A DNA stretch of 64,000 bases from JAICXG01 sp036494545 (GTDB taxonomy: Bacteria > Verrucomicrobiota > Verrucomicrobiia > Chthoniobacterales > UBA10450), in the NCBI GenBank assembly GCA_036494545.1, contig DASXOB010000007.1:62001-126000 (forward strand), read 5' to 3'. The notes under the pieces are model-generated. The model was not told the DNA's origin. It made no database searches and worked only from the letters and a program-made list of their open reading frames with translations. Below are positions 8,856 to 16,073 of the stretch, in pieces (position 1 is the first letter of the stretch; each line of letters starts with the position of its first letter). The translations under genes were made by a program, and so were the position numbers.

Positions 8856-9776
8856 CTAGAATGCTAGCTTTAGTGTGAGCCGAATGTAAGGCGAGGGATC
8901 AGTCCGATAGGTTTCACCGGCACGATCAAAGTCGAATTCGCGCTGGATGGAATAACCGGCCCCAAAATCGAGCGAGGATAGTTTGCTCAAGTCATAACTG
9001 AATCCGACCCCGACCCGATAATCGACAAAATCCACTTGAGTGCCATTGAGTTTGGCGGGCTCAATCCCCGAGTTGCGATCGGTCCGATAGGACCCGCCGA
9101 CCAATTCACCGCCGAGGTAGAGATCGAGTTTGTCGTTTACCGAGTAGATCAGTTTGGGGTCGGGCAGGGTACCCATAAAGCGCACCTTCTCGTTCGGTAT
9201 CCAGATAACTCCAGCGAGAGGCCAAACTGGAAGGCCACCATGGAGGAAGGCCGCGTAGGCTCCGAGAAAAACGTAGAACTTCTTGTCTTGGACGACAAAA
9301 ATTCGGCCAAGCGAGATCGGCACGTCGAAGGAAGAGATGCCGATGTCGTTCTGCGTATAGAAGCCGGGCCGTATTGAGATGAAGGCGCCGACGTCGCTCC
9401 CTCTCATAACCTCGATGCCGAAGACGCCGGCGAAAGACTGGAGATGATTAGGCACTGGCGAGTTGGTGCTGCCGAAATCGAAGCGGTCATACGCGAGGCC
9501 GAGGTGGATGTAGAAATCGCCGCTGAGATGGATGCGATGACCGTATTCGAGCTCGTTTTGGATCTCATCCTGTTGTCCATGGCTGCCGCCGTGGTTTAGG
9601 TCGCTCTCGAAGACGTAACCCGAGTCAATGTTAAACACGTCGAGTGGGACATACTCGTCGCTCGACGGCGCGGTCTTGTCAGCGGTCGCGACGGTACTCT
9701 CTACCGGGCCTGCCAGGGTAAGCGGAAGAGTGCAAAAAAATGCCAGGACAACGGCGAGGCAAAAGACGTTTTTCAT
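8856..9776 (-). CDS. outer-membrane beta-barrel protein, DUF6268-like (copy B)
   Basis: 306 residues from the ATG at 9776, where a signal peptide starts (MKNVFCLAVVLAFFCTLPLTLAG). The frame is open back to 9935 but that stretch lacks protein character. Alternating beta-strand pattern to the end, with closing IRLTLKLAF, a good outer-membrane C-terminus. Paralogue of the barrel at 3598-4533. The next gene starts 19 bases after its stop, so the two are probably co-transcribed. Confidence 0.75.
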   Translation of the reverse strand: MKNVFCLAVVLAFFCTLPLTLAGPVESTVATADKTAPSSDEYVPLDVFNIDSGYVFESDLNHGGSHGQQDEIQNELEYGHRIHLSGDFYIHLGLAYDRFDFGSTNSPVPNHLQSFAGVFGIEVMRGSDVGAFISIRPGFYTQNDIGISSFDVPISLGRIFVVQDKKFYVFLGAYAAFLHGGLPVWPLAGVIWIPNEKVRFMGTLPDPKLIYSVNDKLDLYLGGELVGGSYRTDRNSGIEPAKLNGTQVDFVDYRVGVGFSYDLSKLSSLDFGAGYSIQREFDFDRAGETYRTDPSPYIRLTLKLAF

Positions 9777-9903
9777 GGGTTTGGGCTTCTTAGCTGAGGG
9801 AATCGTGCGCACAAGGACGAATGGGTGTGTGGAAAGAAAGGAAGGACGCCGCTTTGTTTCAAACGACACCGGAGAAGGATTTGGAACGATGACGCGGCTG
9901 GGT

Positions 9904-10290
9904 TTAAGCGGGCTGCCGCTCGGCCGGTCGAACATTTTCCTCGTTGTTGCGCGCCGCGACCATTCGCTCCCGCCGTTCAGCAGCTTCCTTCATTTCCCGG
10001 GAGAGTTTTTCGACGCGCTGCCGCATCACTTTTCCTGCTTTGAATTTGACCGTTGCACGAGGAGGGATGACGAAGCTACTTCCGGGTTGATTTGGGTTGC
10101 GCCCAACACGGGGCTTTGTGAGGCGCGGCTGAAACACGCCAAAGTTACGCAACTCGACAGCCACGTTGCGTGCCAGGCTATCGGTGATCTGGTCCAACGT
10201 TCGCTGAACGACATCAAAGACCTGGTGCTGCACCATCCCAGTTTGATTGCTGATCGACACGACAATGTCGCGTTTTGTGAGCTTGCTCAT
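9904..10290 (-). CDS. HU/IHF family DNA-binding protein with basic C-terminal tail
   Basis: 128 residues. The N-terminal 90 follow HU/IHF: MSKLTKRDIVVSISNQTG, LARNVAVELRNFGVFQPRLT, then the DNA-binding arm GRNPNQPGSSFVIPPRATVKFKAGK. About 35 charged residues (EAAERRERMVAARNNEENVRPAERQ) extend beyond the normal end. It should bend and compact DNA. It differs enough from HU-alpha/beta that a specialised nucleoid role is possible. It stands alone on the minus strand. Confidence 0.9.
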   Translation of the reverse strand: MSKLTKRDIVVSISNQTGMVQHQVFDVVQRTLDQITDSLARNVAVELRNFGVFQPRLTKPRVGRNPNQPGSSFVIPPRATVKFKAGKVMRQRVEKLSREMKEAAERRERMVAARNNEENVRPAERQPA

Positions 10291-10412
10291 TTACAGGGAA
10301 TCGTTCGCCGACCCAGTGCTGAGCGGGCGATAAACACAAAATCTTTTACCGCATCGCTCGTAAAAGCAACGGCAAGAGACTCCCGTGCGGTATGGGACTG
10401 CTTCGTTAGTCG

Positions 10413-10847
10413 CTAGCGGGCCGCGGCCCTGCGCCCGAAGAGATGCGCAAGCGAATCCGCCCAAGTACGTCTCTCCATCAATTCCTTGCGCCTGGCTTTC
10501 AACTGCCCTTGGAGGAGACCCAGTTTCGTGAAGACGAAATTCCAATCCGATTCCAATCGACGCGTCTCTTCGCATGCGAGATCGCGCACCGCACGCAGGG
10601 AGACGGCGCGCTGCAGAACGTTAAGGGCTTTGCCGGAAAGCTCCGCCACCAGCTTCAGTTCGTTGAAGACGTACTCGGTTTCCTGCAAGAGGACGCCGCG
10701 AATCTCGGTGAACTGACGTTCCTGATCGGCCGAAATGATTGGCTTCGTCTTGTCGAGCGCGTAAGTAATGAAGTTGTGCAGCTTTTTCCAGCTCTCCAGC
10801 TCGAGGCCGAGAAGGCGTAGCTGAGTTTCGAGGCTAGCGTCGTTCAT
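10413..10847 (-). CDS. helical protein of unknown function
   Basis: 144 residues, almost entirely predicted helix, with heptad-like stretches (VLLQETEYVFNELKLVAELS, LGLLQGQLKARRKELMERRT). No signal peptide and no membrane segment. Its ATG overlaps the stop of the upstream PATAN-domain gene by 4 bases, so it is probably made together with that protein and may be its partner. No family recognised. Confidence 0.6.
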   Translation of the reverse strand: MNDASLETQLRLLGLELESWKKLHNFITYALDKTKPIISADQERQFTEIRGVLLQETEYVFNELKLVAELSGKALNVLQRAVSLRAVRDLACEETRRLESDWNFVFTKLGLLQGQLKARRKELMERRTWADSLAHLFGRRAAAR

Positions 10848-11584
10848 CGTTGTGCGGAGATGCCGACGATTTGTGTGGCTTCATCGAGTTTTTGCACATT
10901 GTCGAGCATAAGATGAGGCCAGGGACGATTGACCGTTTGTATCTGGCTGATGATTCCCTCCTCGAAGAAAAACCGGCCCTGGCGCCAGCGAAAAACTTCC
11001 GCGACTGCTGGTTCGCCTTCGAGCGAATCGTAGAGCGCGTGGCGGACGACTCCGTGATGAAGGAAAATCTCGATTGTGCCGCGGCCCGATTTAAAGGTGA
11101 ATCGGCCGGTGCGCTGACCCATGCAACTCATTTGTAAGACTTCGGCCGCCGGAAATTGATTGAGGTTGCCGATCAAGGAATGGCAGGGATCGATTCCTTC
11201 GGCAGCCGCTCCCGTCCTGGGCGCGCGTGCGGAGACAATGGCGTGGAGATCGCGTCGCAACAGACGATCGCGGTGCATGGTTGTCATGATGCGAATGTTC
11301 TGATCGGAGCATCGCTCGCGAGAACTTGGATCTTCGGGTTCGGTGACAAGGCAGATGATCTCCAGCGAAGGAAAATGCTGGCGGATATGGATCGCGTGCT
11401 CGATTGCGATCGCCGGTTTGCCTTCGGTAATGAAAAGGTCGAAATCCTCTTGCATCAGGAAGCGAATCGCTTCGACGAGAGTGCGAACAATGCGTGTTTC
11501 CACATTGCGCATCGCATCGAGCATTGCCAGCACGCGGTCTTCGAACACCGGATCGCCGTTCAAAATAAGAAGTCTCGTCAACAC
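10844..11584 (-). CDS. receiver-like protein with C-terminal PATAN (DUF4388) domain
   Basis: 246 residues. The first 120 look like a CheY fold (MLTRLLILNGDPVFEDRVLA, DFDLFITEGKPA, IICLVTEPED), but the phosphoacceptor region reads LFITEG with no clear Asp in the usual place, so it may be a pseudo-receiver. The second half (GNLNQFPAAEVLQMSCMGQR, then TGRFTFKSGRGTIEIFLHHG, then AVAEVFRWRQGRFFFEEG) is a clear DUF4388/PATAN domain, a module common in gliding- and regulation-linked proteins of environmental bacteria. Coupled to the helical protein downstream. Confidence 0.75.
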   Translation of the reverse strand: MLTRLLILNGDPVFEDRVLAMLDAMRNVETRIVRTLVEAIRFLMQEDFDLFITEGKPAIAIEHAIHIRQHFPSLEIICLVTEPEDPSSRERCSDQNIRIMTTMHRDRLLRRDLHAIVSARAPRTGAAAEGIDPCHSLIGNLNQFPAAEVLQMSCMGQRTGRFTFKSGRGTIEIFLHHGVVRHALYDSLEGEPAVAEVFRWRQGRFFFEEGIISQIQTVNRPWPHLMLDNVQKLDEATQIVGISAQR

Positions 11585-11670
11585 ACCCAGAACCTTGCGC
11601 GACGGTAAGGAGCAGGAAGCCTGCCGATAGATCTCAAGCTTTTTTCAAGCCTGGAGGTTGCCGGCGCAGG

Positions 11671-12633
11671 CTATTTGCGCCATTTCCTCGGTTGCGGGGG
11701 CGCAGCGTAAGCGTCGGACGCCACCTCATGTGCGGTGCGGAAATGCACCTTGGCAAACTGTCGAAGGGCAGAAGGTCCGGCTCGCTCGACAATACGGCGC
11801 GCCGTTTCCTTGATCGGAGCGGAGACACCGCGGCCGAGCGGCAGACCAAGGCGCTTGCCGGATCGCTCGAGCCAATCGATGAACGTTTCCCGCGCCAGAA
11901 TGGAAGCGGCCGCGACTGCTGCGTCGGATTCCGCCTTCGTTCGTTGCTCGAGGCGAATGTGTTGACCGTGCTGCAAAAGCGCTCTTTCGATCACGGCAGC
12001 GTCAGCAAACTTATCCGACAGCGCCCGAGAACAATCGGGTTTTTTCTCGAGCAAATTCTCGATGACTCGCGCGTGTCCCCAGCCGAGGAGACTGTTGAGG
12101 TTGGCGAACTTTTCATAGAGTTCGTTGTACCGCTCAGGCCCGATAAGCACGACGTCGAAAACGACCCCGGTTGTTTGCCGAATCGTCTTCGCCAGTTCGT
12201 GGATTCGCGCGTCGGAACCGATTCGTTTGCTGTCCTGGATTCCGCCATCGATAAAGGCACGCGCGATGGTATTATCCGTGAACACACCTGCGATGACGAG
12301 TGGTCCAAAGAAGTCGCCTTTGCCGCTTTCATCGATTCCGAAGTGGGGCTCAAACATTTCCGGCGTGTGCACTTCTTCATAACCGAGACGCGCTTCTCCC
12401 AGGATCTTTGGCTCCAGCTCAAAGCTCACGAAATCCTCGATGCCGCGCCCTTGAAGGAGAAGCTTGGGACCTTTCTCGTAAACCGCCACGCTCAACTTGT
12501 TCTTCCGGGCAAAGAAAAGGGTGTGAGGGCGATCAGAAAAATCGAAGCCTTGCTCCTCGAGTAATCGACGTAGGGCGTCGACCTGCGTTGCGCTGAGCAG
12601 GATTGTATAGGAATGGAGCGGCGGCGCGGGCAT
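11671..12633 (-). CDS. rnhC: ribonuclease HIII
   Basis: 320 residues. Removes RNA from RNA/DNA hybrids. An N-terminal TBP-like substrate-binding domain (HSYTILLSATQVDALRRLLE to about residue 85) precedes the RNase H2/H3 fold, with GIDESGKGDFFGPLVIAG carrying the catalytic Asp-Glu pair and later QDSKRI, DKFADAAVIE and KAESDAAVAAASILARE. The TBP-like domain and the GIDESGKGD form separate HIII from HII. HIII is found in Firmicutes, Aquificae and PVC bacteria, which helps to place the host. Confidence 0.95.
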   Translation of the reverse strand: MPAPPLHSYTILLSATQVDALRRLLEEQGFDFSDRPHTLFFARKNKLSVAVYEKGPKLLLQGRGIEDFVSFELEPKILGEARLGYEEVHTPEMFEPHFGIDESGKGDFFGPLVIAGVFTDNTIARAFIDGGIQDSKRIGSDARIHELAKTIRQTTGVVFDVVLIGPERYNELYEKFANLNSLLGWGHARVIENLLEKKPDCSRALSDKFADAAVIERALLQHGQHIRLEQRTKAESDAAVAAASILARETFIDWLERSGKRLGLPLGRGVSAPIKETARRIVERAGPSALRQFAKVHFRTAHEVASDAYAAPPQPRKWRK

Positions 12634-12880
12634 AACGCTTCTGAAAAGAACATCGCCCTCAGCGACAGGCGAGCAATTTCGCCGGTCGATTTGCCTAACG
12701 ATTTATGCCTGACGAATCGAGACGAGGAGAGCAGACGCGTGTTTGTTTTTGCGCCAGGGGCGCGAGCAAAGCAGACTGACACACCAGGAGGGAATCCGGC
12801 AGAAGCCTACCCGATCACATGGTGTTACTTACCGGTCACAAGGGAGGAACAATTAGCGTCGCCGGAACTGCGGACGTATT
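12634..12880. other. 247-base intergenic stretch between rnhC and the acyl carrier protein gene
   Basis: No credible gene. It holds one copy of the dispersed octamer (CCTAACGA, 12694-12701) and a 5-bp hairpin (12751-12763, GCGCC/GGCGC) that lacks a following T-run on either strand. It should contain the rnhC promoter. Confidence 0.5.
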
Positions 12881-13129
12881 TCAGTGCGATGGGGCCTGGG
12901 CGTTGTCGGCTTTTGTGGCGATCAAATCGCCGAGGCTGCGCAAGGTGGCGAAGTTTTCTGCTACCAGTTCTTCGTCTTCAACACGAATCCCACAATCGCT
13001 CTCCATGAAGGAGACCAGTCGAATCAACCCGAGCGAGTCGATTTGCAGTGGTTCGTCGGGATCGCTCACGGGTGGAAGAGGAGCTCGGCTCTCGTTGATG
13101 TAGTCGCGCAGTTTTTGTGGTATTTCCAT
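12881..13129 (-). CDS. acyl carrier protein
   Basis: 82 residues, acidic. The motif DSLGLIRLVSFMES carries the Ser that would receive phosphopantetheine. The preceding 25 residues and the closing ENFATLRSLGDLIA have the usual helices of a carrier protein. It is distinct from a housekeeping AcpP, whose motif is GADSLDTVEL. It lies 23 bases downstream of the halogenase-like gene on the same strand and is probably the carrier for that enzyme's substrate. Confidence 0.85.
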   Translation of the reverse strand: MEIPQKLRDYINESRAPLPPVSDPDEPLQIDSLGLIRLVSFMESDCGIRVEDEELVAENFATLRSLGDLIATKADNAQAPSH

Positions 13130-13152
13130 GTATAACGATCTTAAGATATCCC

Positions 13153-14541
13153 TTAGGCGTTGGCTAGTTCCTCATTCGACGCGGTCGCGTCGTTGAGCCA
13201 ATGCTCCGTGCCGGCGACGGGCGAATTTGGCTCCCAAAGCGGAGCGCGTTCCGGATGATAACGTGATCCGATCGGGATCGAGTAATCATCCTCATGATTG
13301 TAATCCCGTGCCCGACTCAGCATCTTGCGAAAAGCGATGATCGCTGGCGACGGCTGATATTCCGTCTCGTAAATACGACCGGCAAATGCGTCGATCAACT
13401 GATCGCGATAGCGATGATGAACGAAGGTGGCAAAGGCGAAAGGCTGTTCCCAAAAAAGATCGACCATATCCTCCAGGCAATCGGTTCCCTTTTCAATGAA
13501 GCGCTGATAATCCTCAAACGGGTTATTTTTGTCCCGTCCTTTGCCCTGCAAGTAGGCAACGACGTGTGGCACGGCAAACTCCGCTTCGCGCAAAGTGGCG
13601 GATAGACCGAAGGAAAAGATGGGATCGATGAAGCGATGCGCGTCGCCAATGCAGATGAAGCCTTTGCCACAAAAACCGCGGACTTGGAACGAATAGTTCG
13701 GAATCACATGGACCTTCTCGACATACTCGATGTTCTGAGTGCGGCGGGTAAGCTCTGGATTTATTTGGGGCAAATAATCTCGGAAAAATTCGTCCGGCGT
13801 CTGCTTGCGTGCGCCAAACTCGGCCGTCGGCACTACAATACCGAGACTAACGACCTCTTTGTCGATCGGAATAAACCAACCCCAATGATATTTCTTCTTG
13901 TAGAAAATGAGTGTGTTGTCCTTCGCGTTTTCTCCCGAGGTTTCAACGTCACGGACCGCGCCTTTAACATGGGCAAAAAAGGCGATTTGCTTGTCGTAAC
14001 TGCCAACATACTTCGGACCAGTCACGCGCTGGTTGGCAAGAAACGTTGCCATGCCCGAGCAATCGAGAACAACCTGCGCTTCGATATCTTCAACTGAGCC
14101 GTCGGGTTTGCGAATCGTCGCGCCGCAAACCGTCCCCTCCGGCGTTTGCAAAGCCTTCACCGCCGTGCCACGAATCAAGGTCGCGCCTCGGCTCACTGCC
14201 TCCTCTAACATGAGTGCATCGAAATCGCTCCGGCGTACCTGCCAGGTAAAGGTCGGCTGCAACTGCCAGTTTTCGTCGCGACGAGAGACTGGGATGTACC
14301 AGCTGCTGGTGCCAAAAACGCGCACGCCGTGCTTCACCGGATATTCGCGTTTCTCCATCGCCTCGGCTAGGTCGAGTCGCCGTAGAAGCGCCCCGGCTTC
14401 GCCAGTCATCGACTCGCCAATATGAAAGCGGGGAAACTCCTCCTGTTCGACAATGACGGGTTTTATCCCTTGTTTAATCAAAAGCATCGCCGCAGCCGAT
14501 CCGCCGGGACCGCCGCCGATAATTAGCACGTCTGTTTTCAT
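13153..14541 (-). CDS. flavin-dependent halogenase-like FAD oxidoreductase
   Basis: 462 residues from the ATG at 14541 (MKTDVLIIGGGPGGSAAAML); the frame is open to 14619. The first 15 residues hold the FAD-binding GxGxxG. FPRFHIGESM follows, as in the CmlS/PltA type. HWGWFIP fits the WxWxIP signature that separates flavin halogenases from mono-oxygenases, and GDAHRFIDPIFSFG is the second FAD motif. REYPVKHGVRVFG offers a candidate catalytic Lys. The family oxidises chloride or bromide with FADH2 and O2 and often works on carrier-bound substrates, which fits the acyl carrier protein next door. A geranylgeranyl-reductase-like dehydrogenase is the alternative. Confidence 0.8.
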   Translation of the reverse strand: MKTDVLIIGGGPGGSAAAMLLIKQGIKPVIVEQEEFPRFHIGESMTGEAGALLRRLDLAEAMEKREYPVKHGVRVFGTSSWYIPVSRRDENWQLQPTFTWQVRRSDFDALMLEEAVSRGATLIRGTAVKALQTPEGTVCGATIRKPDGSVEDIEAQVVLDCSGMATFLANQRVTGPKYVGSYDKQIAFFAHVKGAVRDVETSGENAKDNTLIFYKKKYHWGWFIPIDKEVVSLGIVVPTAEFGARKQTPDEFFRDYLPQINPELTRRTQNIEYVEKVHVIPNYSFQVRGFCGKGFICIGDAHRFIDPIFSFGLSATLREAEFAVPHVVAYLQGKGRDKNNPFEDYQRFIEKGTDCLEDMVDLFWEQPFAFATFVHHRYRDQLIDAFAGRIYETEYQPSPAIIAFRKMLSRARDYNHEDDYSIPIGSRYHPERAPLWEPNSPVAGTEHWLNDATASNEELANA

Positions 14542-14829
14542 TCTGGATTTGGCAAGCTTGGTTGTTCTATCGCAAGCCTCGGGACTCTCCATCCAGAGCA
14601 TGTTGTGCACCGAGTGCACTTTCTCCGCGGCTCGGATAATCCAATCAAAGAGGCAAAATACCTGGATGATTCAGCCTGCGTCATACCTCCTTGAAAGACC
14701 AAGGGCCGATATTGAAAGATCGCGGGCGGCTTGTAAAGATATAATTCGCGCGAAGGCTAAATGTCAGCTTGCGCGAGTCGATCCCGAGGGGGACGAATTC
14801 TCTCAGCAAGAACGTGATAAGTCGATTCT

Positions 14830-15912
14830 CTACGCCGCGAGGCGGCGAGGAAATATTCTTGATGGTTTTCTCTCGCCTCTGCTTCTGGCTGCGAATTCTT
14901 CGCCGGCGAAAGCATTCGCCACGCGCGCCTGTCGCCGGAAGCCACTCGGCGTTGTGCCGACGCGTCGTTCGAACGCACGCCGAAAGGCGTCTGAACTATT
15001 GAAGCCGACACTTTCCGCAATGCTTTCAACTGTCGCGCGCAGTCCCAGCAACCGACGCCTTGCCTCACTCAAGCGCAATTCCTCGACGAAATCCGCCGGG
15101 GTGCAGTTGAACACTTGCTTGAAGACTCGGCTGAAATGACGCGGGCAAAGGCAGGCTCGTTCCGCCAGGGCTTCCACTGTCAGCTTTTCGTTCAGATGAC
15201 TGAGAATCCAGGCCGGGAGATCGCTCACCCGCTCATTCGGATCGGATTGGTAATTGGCGACCTCGAAATGCTCGCCAGCCTCGCCCGGTGGGCGCAGGCA
15301 CATCACTAACTCCCGTGCAACGGAACGCGCGGTTTGGTTTCCCCAATCCTCTGCGATCATGGCGAGGGTCATTTCCACACCCGCGTTACCGCCGCCCGAG
15401 GTATAAAACTTATCGTCCTTTAAGAAAGCCGCCCCGACATTGACGTGCAAATTCGTGAAACGTCGCGCCAGATCCGGCGCGAAACGCCAATGCGTCGTCA
15501 CGTTGCGTCCTTCGAGCAGACCGCTTTGCGCAAGTGCATAGATACCGGTCGAGATCGAGCCAATACGCCGGGTATACCCTGCGCGCTCGGCCAGCCACGC
15601 CGCCATCAGGCGCAAGGTCTCGGGTTGCCGCAATCCCTTTCCACCCGGAACGAGAACGGTATCGAGATGACTTGCGGAAGCCAATGTCTCCTCGGCCTTG
15701 AAGAGAAGGCCCGATTCGGAGACAAACGTTTTACTCGTTAGGCCAAGAAGAATCGTCTGATAACACGGCATCTCGTTTCGCTCTCCGGCCTGGCGGGCGC
15801 TGGCAAAGGCCTCAAGAGGTCCTGTGATATCCAACGCCGCCACGCCGTCGAACCCAACTAATCCAACCACCTTTGGAGTCGGCTCCCCCGGGAATCGTGC
15901 CAGATGAGTCAT
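14830..15912 (-). CDS. GlxA family transcriptional regulator (DJ-1/PfpI-like plus AraC domain)
   Basis: 360 residues from the ATG at 15912 (MTHLARFPGEPTPKVVGLVG). An N-terminal class I glutamine amidotransferase-like domain (TVLVPGGKGLRQ, SISTGIYALAQSGLLEGR, TTHWRF) is followed by an AraC DNA-binding domain (LTVEALAERACLCPRHFSRV, ESIAESVGFNSSDAFRRAF). Where relatives usually have Cys in the nucleophile elbow (xxCTG), this copy has Ser. It has a paralogue at 23346-24341. The halogenase gene starts 288 bases downstream on the same strand and may be its target. Confidence 0.88.
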   Translation of the reverse strand: MTHLARFPGEPTPKVVGLVGFDGVAALDITGPLEAFASARQAGERNEMPCYQTILLGLTSKTFVSESGLLFKAEETLASASHLDTVLVPGGKGLRQPETLRLMAAWLAERAGYTRRIGSISTGIYALAQSGLLEGRNVTTHWRFAPDLARRFTNLHVNVGAAFLKDDKFYTSGGGNAGVEMTLAMIAEDWGNQTARSVARELVMCLRPPGEAGEHFEVANYQSDPNERVSDLPAWILSHLNEKLTVEALAERACLCPRHFSRVFKQVFNCTPADFVEELRLSEARRRLLGLRATVESIAESVGFNSSDAFRRAFERRVGTTPSGFRRQARVANAFAGEEFAARSRGERKPSRIFPRRLAA

Positions 15913-16073
15913 GACGCTTCGCCTCCGCGGGTTCCTGACATGGAAAATAACTGTTCCACATCCTGTAAAGCAACAATTGCCGCCAAAACGGCTCACGAAG
16001 TTGGAAAAAAATAAACAAACGGCACCGCCGCCAGGACAATTTCGGCACGACTGAGGTGTCAACGTCGACGAGA

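Noticed and set aside
9628..10416. 262-residue plus-strand frame over the barrel and HU genes
   Set aside because: Shadow of the HU-like gene and the barrel leader; composition is not protein-like.
11692..12564. 290-residue plus-strand frame over rnhC
   Set aside because: Antisense shadow; rnhC has all its motifs on the minus strand.
12751..12763. GCGCC/GGCGC hairpin as terminator of the carrier protein operon
   Set aside because: Only 5 bp, and no T-run follows on either strand in the right direction.
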